A stretch of DNA of 37,325 bases from assembly GCA_001799195.1 (NCBI GenBank), contig MGSU01000112.1, positions 8,650 to 45,974 on the forward strand, read 5' to 3'. The notes under the pieces were generated by a model. The model was not told where the DNA came from. It made no database searches and worked only from the letters and a program-made list of their open reading frames with translations. The DNA comes from Deltaproteobacteria bacterium RIFOXYA12_FULL_61_11 (lineage in GTDB: Bacteria > Bdellovibrionota_F > JAHFAK01 > YA12-FULL-61-11). Both the position numbers and the translations under genes were made by a program. Below, piece by piece: positions 31,401 to 37,325 of the stretch (position 1 is the stretch's first letter; every line of letters begins with the position of its first letter).

Positions 31401-32102
31401 TCAGAACGGCCACAGCCAATCCATAACTCGGGCGAGCCACCCCGGCTGTTGCTTGTCGGAGATGACCCCACGGCCGGTGTATTCGATCCGCGCGTCGGCG
31501 ATGAACGACGACAGCACCGTATTGTCGATACGGATGTCTTGCGGCCTCACGACCCCCTTGAGCTTGAGGATCTGCTTCTCGCTGTTGACCGCGACCTCGC
31601 GTTGCCCCTCGATCGAATAATTGCCGGTCGGCAGGATCTCGACGATCATGACCGAAATACGGGCCTCGAGGTTCTCGCTGCGGGAGGTGGCGCCGTTCCC
31701 TCGGAAATCGTTGCGAGACGTGGCGGAAACGTTCGGGGAGAGATTCTTGGCCGTGCTCCACGGCAGATGGTTCCACACATTGCTGAACCCGGCCATGGCC
31801 GAGATATCGTTCTCGACCTCGGCCTGCTTGCCGAGATCGGTCGAGGCTTTGTTGGTGGCCGACGCCTCTTCCTGCACGATCACGGTGAGGATATCCCCGA
31901 CCCGATTGGCCTTGGTGTCGAGGAAGAAAGATCCCACCGAACCCTCGCCTCTCCAGAGAGAGCCGTTCGGGTCTTCTTCCTTGCCCAGATCCGTCTTGGG
32001 TTTGGGCATGATCGGCGGACCGGCGTCGACGGCGTCCTTCTTGGACGAGCCACAGCCGAGCAACAAGGCGCTGGCCAGAAAAATGGGGAGCAACACGTGC
32101 AT
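31401..32102 (-). CDS. flgH: Flagellar L-ring lipoprotein FlgH
   Basis: 233 residues. FlgH forms the outer-membrane ring of the flagellum. The lipoprotein signal ends ASALLLGC. Conserved parts: NGSLWRGEGSVGSFFLDTKA, NRVGDILTVIVQEEASATNK, ISVMIVEILPTGNYSIEGQR, LKLKGVVRPQDIRIDNTVLS and the end GVISDKQQPGWLARVMDWLW. The ATG at 32102 is chosen because AGGAGAGGTG stands just upstream; an in-frame start at 32126 would overlap flgA. Confidence 0.96.
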   Translation of the reverse strand: MHVLLPIFLASALLLGCGSSKKDAVDAGPPIMPKPKTDLGKEEDPNGSLWRGEGSVGSFFLDTKANRVGDILTVIVQEEASATNKASTDLGKQAEVENDISAMAGFSNVWNHLPWSTAKNLSPNVSATSRNDFRGNGATSRSENLEARISVMIVEILPTGNYSIEGQREVAVNSEKQILKLKGVVRPQDIRIDNTVLSSFIADARIEYTGRGVISDKQQPGWLARVMDWLWPF

Positions 32103-32122
32103 GACGACACCTCTCCTCGCGG

Positions 32123-32845
32123 TCACAGGTTCACCAGGACGAGCCCGGCGCTGACCAACCGGCCATGGACGATCTTTTTGGAATCGATGTTCTGGACCCT
32201 GACCGGCTGATCCAGATAGCCATCTTCGAGCAAGATCCCTTTACAACTGACCGTGACCGTGGCGTTACGCACCAGTAGGGAGACCACCTCGCCCCGTCTT
32301 GCCAGCGCCGTTGTCTCGAGCATGTCTCGGGTAATCGAGGCCCCCGCTGGGATCGAGCGGCTGACCTGCATGCCGGCCAGGTCATCGCCGGCCATAAGGG
32401 TGCCACCTGCCAACTCGGCGATGTTGACGACTCGCAGCTCGAGGTTGGAGGCGGCCAACGACTCACCTTTGCGCAGCGGCTTCCGGGCGAAATACACTCC
32501 CTTGAACAGATCGACTTGCACCGAGGCCCACACTTTGCGGTAGAGTTGCTCCCCGACGAAAATGCGCACCTCGACCGCAAACCGACCGAGAAAATCGGTG
32601 TTGGCGGGGCACACCAGTTCGGTGGTGAAGGTTTCTCCCGGCACCTCGATCACATTGGTCGGGTTGATCAACGAGAACATGACCTTGCCACCTTCTACGA
32701 CCTGCCGGAACTGAGGGTTCTCGGCAAGGGTCTCGAAGATCTGACGCTGGAGGTGTTCGCGGGTCAAGCTCGCAGCCTCGACCGAGGCGAGCGGACAGAA
32801 CACCACCCCGCCCATCAGCAAGATTCCGAGGATCTTCGTCGTCAT
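32123..32845 (-). CDS. flgA: Flagellar P-ring chaperone FlgA
   Basis: 240 residues. FlgA helps FlgI assemble in the periplasm. A signal peptide (ILGILLMGGVVFCPLASVEA) is followed by a divergent N-terminal region and the SAF-like domain FlgA shares with antifreeze-like proteins: ARKPLRKGESLAASNLEL, RSIPAGASITRDMLE. The C-terminal beta part (VVSLLVRNATVTVSCKGILL, VRVQNIDSKKIVHGRL) is typical. A GTG three bases before the ATG is an alternative start. Confidence 0.93.
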   Translation of the reverse strand: MTTKILGILLMGGVVFCPLASVEAASLTREHLQRQIFETLAENPQFRQVVEGGKVMFSLINPTNVIEVPGETFTTELVCPANTDFLGRFAVEVRIFVGEQLYRKVWASVQVDLFKGVYFARKPLRKGESLAASNLELRVVNIAELAGGTLMAGDDLAGMQVSRSIPAGASITRDMLETTALARRGEVVSLLVRNATVTVSCKGILLEDGYLDQPVRVQNIDSKKIVHGRLVSAGLVLVNL

Positions 32846-32858
32846 CACCCTACCCCCT

Positions 32859-33644
32859 TCACCTGAGCACGTTCGAGTTCTGGATCATCTGGTCCGAGGT
32901 CTGGATGACCTTGGACGAGATCTCGTAGGCCCGCTGCGCCAGGATCATGTTGATCAATTCTTCGGCCACGTTGACGTTGGCGCTCTCGACAAAACCCTGG
33001 GCGAGGGTGCCAAGACCATCATTGCCCGGGATCCCGGTAATGGGCTGGCCCGAGGCTTCGGTCGGAGCGTAGAGGTTCTTCCCCTCGGCCTGCAACCCGC
33101 TCGGATTGATGAAATTGACCAGCTCGATGCGGCCGACATTGAGCTCGGTGTTGGTATCCGAGGAGAGTACGGTCACGGTGCCGTCATCGCCGATGTTCAC
33201 CTTGACCGCATCGTTGGGAATGATGATCGGAGGATCGAGGGGCAACCCGCTGGGATCGACCACGGAACCGTCGTTGGTGCGGTGGAAGATGCCTGCCCTG
33301 GTGTAGGCCAATTCTCCGTTCGGGCGCTTGAGTTGGAAAAACCCGTTGCCTTCGATAGCGAGGTCCAGCTCCTGCTTCGTATCTCGCAGTGAACCCTGAC
33401 TGAAGACCTTTTCCAACGCTACGGTCCGGGTACCATGCCCGATCTGAATCCCGACCGGAGCACGGGTCTGGTCCGTGGTCATCTTCCCCGGCAACTTGAT
33501 ATTCTGATACATCAGGTCTTCGAAATTCTCGCGGCTCTTCTTGTAGCCCACTGTATTCACGTTGGCCAAGTTGTTGGCAATGTTGTCGATCTTGAGCTGT
33601 TGGGCTTCCATGCCGGTAGCGGCGGTGAACAAGGCCCTGATCAT
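32859..33644 (-). CDS. flgG: Flagellar distal rod protein FlgG
   Basis: 261 residues, normal size. FlgG builds the distal rod that crosses the periplasm. N-terminal rod signature: MIRALFTAATGMEAQQLKID, ANNLANVNTVGYKKSR. Middle: LDLAIEGNGFFQLKRPNGEL and YTRAGIFHRTNDGSVVDPSG. C-terminus: QGFVESANVNVAEELINMIL with AQRAYEISSKVIQTSDQM. The ATG at 33644 follows GAGAGGTG. Upstream in-frame codons to 33770 have no family similarity. Confidence 0.97.
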   Translation of the reverse strand: MIRALFTAATGMEAQQLKIDNIANNLANVNTVGYKKSRENFEDLMYQNIKLPGKMTTDQTRAPVGIQIGHGTRTVALEKVFSQGSLRDTKQELDLAIEGNGFFQLKRPNGELAYTRAGIFHRTNDGSVVDPSGLPLDPPIIIPNDAVKVNIGDDGTVTVLSSDTNTELNVGRIELVNFINPSGLQAEGKNLYAPTEASGQPITGIPGNDGLGTLAQGFVESANVNVAEELINMILAQRAYEISSKVIQTSDQMIQNSNVLR

Positions 33645-33693
33645 ACGCACCTCTCGTGGTTGCGGTTCTCGATTCGGTCCCTGGGCTCGGACC

Positions 33694-34458
33694 TCAGACC
33701 TTCGCGATCTGGACCACTGCCCTCGAATTGATCTTGTCGTAGTTCTGCAAGGTCCTGTTATAGGCCTCATAGAGCCTGCTCACGGCAATCAGCTCGGTCA
33801 TGCTGCGCGCGGTCTGGACATTGGAGCCCTCCAATCTTCCCTGCAAAATGCGGGTTTCCTTGGGAGCCTGGGCCCGTACCTCCTCATTGGTGAGGACGAA
33901 GCGATTGGCCCCGATTTTGAGCAATGGGGGATGCTCCCCGGGGAAATCGGCCAGCTCGAGCATGTCGGTGGGCTTGCCGTGTTGCAGCACCTCCCCGTTC
34001 TCCGCGAGGATGAAATCGGGATCCGTGATCCTGATCTCTCCGCTCCTGCCGAGTACCGGATGCCCCTCCCGGGTCACCAACATGCCTTTGGCGTCCAGGG
34101 TGAGACTGCCGTCCCGGGTGTACTGGATCTCGTCTCCTACTTTCACCTTGAAGAAACCTCGTCCCTCAAGCGCCAAATCGGTCTTTACGTTGGTGGCCTT
34201 GATCGGGCCCGGGGTGTGATCCGTGTATTTGGTGATGAGTGAATTGTAGACCGTGTCATCGATCGGCGCCTTGAGAGAGAAGAGTTTTTCGAAACTCTCC
34301 TGATGCTGATCGGTATCGCGGGGCAGCATGCTCTCGAAGGTCAGGTTGTCTCGCTTGAAACCAGTGGTCTGTGCATTGGCGAGGTTGTTGGCAAGAATCT
34401 CGAGATTGGCCTCCAGACTCTGACAACCCGACACGGTTGCGAATAAACTCTCGCTCAT
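33694..34458 (-). CDS. flgF: Flagellar proximal rod protein FlgF
   Basis: 254 residues. It has the FlgF/FlgG rod pattern: SLEANLEILANNLANAQTTG near the N-terminus, LALEGRGFFKVKVGDEIQYT, RDGSLTLDAKGMLVTREGHP in the middle, and the C-terminal RLEGSNVQTARSMTELIAVS with RLYEAYNRTLQNYD. It is first in the operon and precedes flgG by 49 bp, the classical place of flgF. GAGGAG lies 8 bp before the ATG. The first residues (SESLFATVSGCQ) differ from enteric FlgF. Confidence 0.92.
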   Translation of the reverse strand: MSESLFATVSGCQSLEANLEILANNLANAQTTGFKRDNLTFESMLPRDTDQHQESFEKLFSLKAPIDDTVYNSLITKYTDHTPGPIKATNVKTDLALEGRGFFKVKVGDEIQYTRDGSLTLDAKGMLVTREGHPVLGRSGEIRITDPDFILAENGEVLQHGKPTDMLELADFPGEHPPLLKIGANRFVLTNEEVRAQAPKETRILQGRLEGSNVQTARSMTELIAVSRLYEAYNRTLQNYDKINSRAVVQIAKV

Positions 34459-34595
34459 GGCGGCTACTCCTCGATCCTGTGGTTCATCCGCAGCTCTACG
34501 TCCAGAGATGGCGATCGACCGGCAACCTTCTGTCTCTCGCCCCTCTTGTGGCTGGAGCCATCACGCAGGACCTGCTCCAGGCGGGGGACCACGCT

Positions 34596-34611
34596 TCCAA
34601 AATTCCTGCCA
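34596..34611 (-). promoter_or_regulatory. Sigma-54-like promoter of the flagellar operon
   Basis: Reading leftward the 16 bases are TGGCAGGAATTTTGGA against the consensus TGGCACGnnnnTTGCW. The GG at -24 fits; the usual GC at -12 is GG, which weakens the call. It lies about 140 bp before the flgF ATG. Sigma-54 commonly drives middle flagellar genes in related groups. Confidence 0.4.
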
Positions 34612-34682
34612 GATCAACAGAATGTGAAAATTCAATCAGGTTGCAAGAATTCCGTCCCCCTCCGGGGCCCGATCGCCAACCC

Positions 34683-34702
34683 CTTGACGCACCTTCGTCA
34701 AG
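34683..34702. promoter_or_regulatory. Perfect 7-bp inverted repeat, possible activator site or hairpin
   Basis: CTTGACG, six bases, CGTCAAG. It is centred about 90 bp upstream of the sigma-54-like site, where enhancer-binding activators of the FlrC/FleQ/NtrC type bind. As RNA it would be a 7-bp hairpin downstream of the transglycosylase gene, but no U-run follows on either strand. Confidence 0.4.
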
Positions 34703-34819
34703 CTCAGCGACGAGCGGGGCCGCGGCAAGGGAGAGGACACTTCGCCACCCGGCACGTGCGACTCCCCTCAGTCAGAGTAGGTTCTCGGACTGTCAGACCG
34801 GGGAAGGAACCTCGAGGGT

Positions 34820-35836
34820 TCAGTCAGTGAGGGGGGAGGTAGAGGGAAGCGCCTGCTCGAAGGCGAACAGCCCGGCAGGAAACCCCTTGCTTCCCGATTG
34901 TGCCAGGGGACCGAAATACTGCGCCCGTTCGCGATACACCTGGTCGATGGCAACAAACTCGGCGTAGAAATTGCGGGAGGCGAAACCAAAGGCCGGTGCA
35001 GTAGCTCGTTCGATGATCTCGGCAAGATCCCTGCTCCCGGCTGAACGAGCAGCGTCGCGCAAACCTCCGACTCCGGTATTGTAGGCGGTTATTGCGAGCG
35101 GCCACGAACCGAGCTGTCGGTAATTCCTCGCGAGAATACCTGCTGCCGCTTTGGTGGATTTGAGAGGGTGACGGCGTTCGTCGACACGATGGTCGACCCT
35201 GAGCAACCCGCTCGCTCCCGTGCGAGTAATCTGCCACAGTCCGACCGCTCCTGCAGGGGACACCGCCGTCGGATCGAACATCGATTCTACGAAGACGAGG
35301 TTGACCAACTCCTCGGGTACATGCTGAGCGCGCAGGAGAGGCACCATGATCTTGCGATAGACGGCCGAACGTTCGACCGCTCGAGCCACCCCCTCGCGCA
35401 ACCCTCTCTGCCAACGAAGATTATTCCTTGCTGCTTCGATCCTCACGGGATCGGCCGCTCCGGCGAGCAACCCGACGAGACGGATTTGCTCACCGGTAAG
35501 ATAGTCAAAAGCGAGCTTCTTACCTGCGAGGGAAGCCAGTAGCTCCCGATAATACTCGAGCCGGCGCTCGACCACGCGTTCCAGGGCGATGCGCTCCAAC
35601 CGGGCATTGATGGGGAAAGAGAGGACCTCGTAGACGACTTCGAGGCGACGCGCATCATGGATGAGGATGTCATTCCGATCATACACCGCATATACCCGTT
35701 TCCAGAATTCGATCGGTGCTCGGAGCCGGGTATGCAACGATCGGATTTCCGGTTCCTGGTACAGGGACCTGGCGAGGCTCGGCGCAGGGATGGCTAGGAG
35801 AAGGCAGGTGACGGCTAACCAGGGACGTAGGGTCAC
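34820..35836 (-). CDS. SLT-domain lytic transglycosylase (periplasmic)
   Basis: 338 residues. Lytic transglycosylases cut peptidoglycan glycan strands with formation of 1,6-anhydroMurNAc. The signal peptide (LAVTCLLLAIPAPSLARS) follows a GTG start at 35836, preceded by AGGAA; the longer frame from 35899 overlaps a promoter. A helical N-terminal region (about 30-195) leads to the SLT core: NLVFVESMFDPTAVSPAGAV with the catalytic Glu, GLWQITRTGASGLL, LAITAYNTGVGGLRDA. There is no LysM domain. It sits beside the flagellar operon, whose FlgJ lacks a glycan-cutting domain, so it may open the wall for rod assembly (inference). Confidence 0.9.
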   Translation of the reverse strand: MTLRPWLAVTCLLLAIPAPSLARSLYQEPEIRSLHTRLRAPIEFWKRVYAVYDRNDILIHDARRLEVVYEVLSFPINARLERIALERVVERRLEYYRELLASLAGKKLAFDYLTGEQIRLVGLLAGAADPVRIEAARNNLRWQRGLREGVARAVERSAVYRKIMVPLLRAQHVPEELVNLVFVESMFDPTAVSPAGAVGLWQITRTGASGLLRVDHRVDERRHPLKSTKAAAGILARNYRQLGSWPLAITAYNTGVGGLRDAARSAGSRDLAEIIERATAPAFGFASRNFYAEFVAIDQVYRERAQYFGPLAQSGSKGFPAGLFAFEQALPSTSPLTD

Positions 35837-35889
35837 TGTTGATTTGTTCCTTTCGTGTTGGTAGAACAGCACAGAAGAGAACGGCAGTG

Positions 35890-35918
35890 TGTATAGCATA
35901 CGAGGAGAGCGCTTGCAA
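35890..35918 (-). promoter_or_regulatory. Promoter of the transglycosylase gene
   Basis: Reading leftward: TTGCAA (35913-35918), 17 bp, TATACA (35890-35895). A start near 35883 would give a 47-nt leader to the GTG at 35836. Confidence 0.45.
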
Positions 35919-36617
35919 CGTCCGACCCCCAAGAACGAACCCGACCTCATCGGTCCTCATCGGTTTTATCCAACTACCGCGACCAATCCCCGAGCAGCCC
36001 TGCGGTTTCTCGTACTGGTCCTGCCTCTCCTACTGACCACGTGTGATGCCATCACTGCCGGCGAATACCAGATCAGCTATATTCTTCCTTCGAATACTCG
36101 TTTCTTCGGACAGAACGGCACAGAGATGCGACTCTTCTTCCAGATCCTGCTCTACAGGCTCTCCCGGAACAGCGACAAAACCGAAACCCTCGTCCCGGCT
36201 AACGACACCGCCCTCACCATCGACATCCCGGATAACGGGAAAAAAGTCGGGAAGTCCAAGATCAAGGTCTACGATGATTACGGCCGGTTGCTCAATTTCG
36301 ACAACGGAAAACCGATCACCAGTTTCAAGCCCTATACCGATGCCTTCGGTATGATCGAGTTCTCGGCGCGCTTCCCCTTCAGCGGCACCTACCTCTTCAC
36401 CATCGATAGTTCCATCGGTTCGACCAGCAAGAAAGGCTGCGTGATGATCTCGGATACCTTCGCCCTTCACGAGAACGTCCTGACCACCGGCACCGGAACC
36501 TCCGGTACCGGCTGCGATCTCTCCCTGCTCGATCAGCAGGTCACCGACACCAGTGATGCCAGTGACGATACCGACGAAGAAATTGAAGAAGATGAAGACA
36601 CCGAGGCGGCCTTATGA
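35913..36617 (+). CDS. Putative lipoprotein with acidic tail
   Basis: About 234 residues. A long, Pro-rich n-region precedes a hydrophobic core and Cys (LRFLVLVLPLLLTTC), a probable lipobox. The mature part is mainly beta, with NGTEMRLFFQILLYRLSRNS, KVYDDYGRLLNFDNGKPI and a Gly-rich FPFSGTYLFTID, which suggests an extracellular Ig-like or jelly-roll fold, and ends in a very acidic tail (DDTDEEIEEDEDTE). The start is uncertain: TTG at 35913 has GAGGAG 5 bp upstream, while GTG at 35889 is the only other option and has a poor site. It overlaps the next gene by 4 bp. No family recognised. Confidence 0.68.
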   Translation: MQRPTPKNEPDLIGPHRFYPTTATNPRAALRFLVLVLPLLLTTCDAITAGEYQISYILPSNTRFFGQNGTEMRLFFQILLYRLSRNSDKTETLVPANDTALTIDIPDNGKKVGKSKIKVYDDYGRLLNFDNGKPITSFKPYTDAFGMIEFSARFPFSGTYLFTIDSSIGSTSKKGCVMISDTFALHENVLTTGTGTSGTGCDLSLLDQQVTDTSDASDDTDEEIEEDEDTEAAL

Positions 36618-37270
36618 CCTCACGCCTCCCCATTGCCCTTTTGCTGGTCACCGTGGGCTGCGGCAGCGTCGATCACCCCGGAGCCGACGTCAAACTGGAG
36701 TTCACCGGCTTTGATGAACTCACGGTAGTACCGCCCAAAACGGAGATCACAAAAGTCTTCAAGCTCAGAGTATTAGGAAACCGCACCAGCCAGACCGAGG
36801 CTCTCGGCGCCACCACGTTACGCCCTCTCAACCAGGTGCGCCTGCGCATTTTCTCCCCAGAGGGCGTCGGTCAAGTCTATGATCGCAAACGTCCCAAGGC
36901 GACCTGCGCGGCCTCTCCGTATCTCCTGGCCAACGACATCCCCCGGGGGGGACATCAGTTCGTCTGGATTCGCGATGCCGTCGAAACCGAGGTGTGCACT
37001 CCCTTCGACATCCTCACCGACAAGTACGGAGAGGTCCACTTCGGGGTCAAGGTCCAGAAAATCACCTCCCCGGTGTCGGTGAACGTGATCGTGATTGCCG
37101 GACTCACGATCGAAATGCGCACCGTGCATTTCGTCCCCGAGGGGTATACCGGCGATCTCTCAATTACTGCCGATGCCTCACCGACTGTTCCCCCCACTTC
37201 GCCCCCCCCCAGTGTTCCCGAAGAGCCAGACAGCAGCGAAGACCCGGCCCTCCCTTCACCTTCTCTCTGA
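36614..37270 (+). CDS. Putative lipoprotein with Pro-rich C-terminus
   Basis: 218 residues. The signal LPIALLLVTVGC gives a clear lipobox. The mature part is beta-rich (LRPLNQVRLRIFSPEGVGQV, YGEVHFGVKVQKI, VSVNVIVIAGLTIEM) with two Cys that could pair, and ends in a disordered Pro/Ser/Glu tail (PPTSPPPSVPEEPDSSED). It resembles its upstream partner in plan, though not obviously in sequence: lipid anchor, beta domain, low-complexity tail. The start ATG overlaps the previous stop (ATGA), so the two are co-translated and may work as a pair at the cell surface. No family recognised. Confidence 0.75.
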   Translation: MTSRLPIALLLVTVGCGSVDHPGADVKLEFTGFDELTVVPPKTEITKVFKLRVLGNRTSQTEALGATTLRPLNQVRLRIFSPEGVGQVYDRKRPKATCAASPYLLANDIPRGGHQFVWIRDAVETEVCTPFDILTDKYGEVHFGVKVQKITSPVSVNVIVIAGLTIEMRTVHFVPEGYTGDLSITADASPTVPPTSPPPSVPEEPDSSEDPALPSPSL

Positions 37271-37325
37271 CCTCACACCTAGCGCACTCCTCTTCACAAC
37301 AGCCTGAGAGCTTGCAGGAAAAATT

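Larger units (their letters stand above)
34459..34819. other. 361-bp regulatory gap before the flagellar operon
   Basis: No gene is supported on either strand. It holds the end of the transglycosylase transcript, an inverted repeat (34683-34702), an AT-rich patch (about 34600-34650) with a sigma-54-like site, and the flgF ribosome site GAGGAG. Confidence 0.65.

Overview
The window is GC-rich (roughly 60% by eye), densely coded chromosomal DNA from a Gram-negative, flagellated bacterium. P-ring and L-ring flagellar genes (flgI, flgH), many lipoprotein signal peptides and a predicted outer-membrane barrel indicate a double membrane. The PilZ protein belongs to the family enriched in Myxococcota and related former Deltaproteobacteria. 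The FlgJ with an M23 domain, the Cys-rich lipoproteins and a possible sigma-54 flagellar promoter fit the same broad group, but I cannot name a genus. No rRNA, tRNA, CRISPR array, transposase or integrase was seen.

Layout. (1) 1-1588: the start of a leftward lipoprotein gene cut by the window edge, then an alpha/beta hydrolase and a coiled-coil lipoprotein. (2) 1593-5156, leftward: a three-gene envelope operon made of a PEGA/TPR lipoprotein, a membrane-anchored FliF-FliG hybrid and a probable outer-membrane protein. (3) 5393-11806, rightward: a PilZ protein, a DsbA-like lipoprotein, a radical SAM/SPASM protein fused to a segment with seven xYG[VI]xxP repeats and a PrcB-like domain, and a Cys-rich nine-repeat lipoprotein ending in a Hint domain. 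(4) 11904-16116: phosphohexomutase, type-4 uracil-DNA glycosylase, a GT-C-type membrane protein, then a non-coding stretch. (5) 16117-17403: an unknown secreted protein. (6) 17470-21749, leftward: NamZ-like muramidase, iorA, iorB, rnhA and a GGQ release-factor-like protein. (7) 21896-24218, rightward: Nif3-like protein, dUTPase, MalK/UgpC-type ATPase. (8) 24235-34458, leftward: the flagellar operon flgF-flgG-flgA-flgH-flgI-flgJ-flgM-flgN-flgK-flgL-csrA-fliW. (9) 34820-37270: a lytic transglycosylase and two divergent lipoprotein genes.

The most remarkable part is 6950-11806. The radical SAM domain resembles the spliceases (PlpX/PcpX type) that remove tyramine from X-Tyr-Gly motifs, and the same polypeptide carries seven such motifs downstream of an internal lipobox. 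The next gene encodes a protein with a self-processing Hint domain. Together they suggest an undescribed system of backbone-modified, surface-anchored proteins, with enzyme and substrate fused. The second remarkable item is the FliF-FliG hybrid: a rotor-like domain tied to the inner membrane, encoded with two envelope partners, away from the standard flagellar operon.

Several intergenic regions share a recognisable housekeeping-type promoter: TTG-containing -35, 17-bp spacer, and a -10 box that usually reads TAGnnT. These sites also helped choose start codons. All domain calls come from reading motifs; no database search was run.
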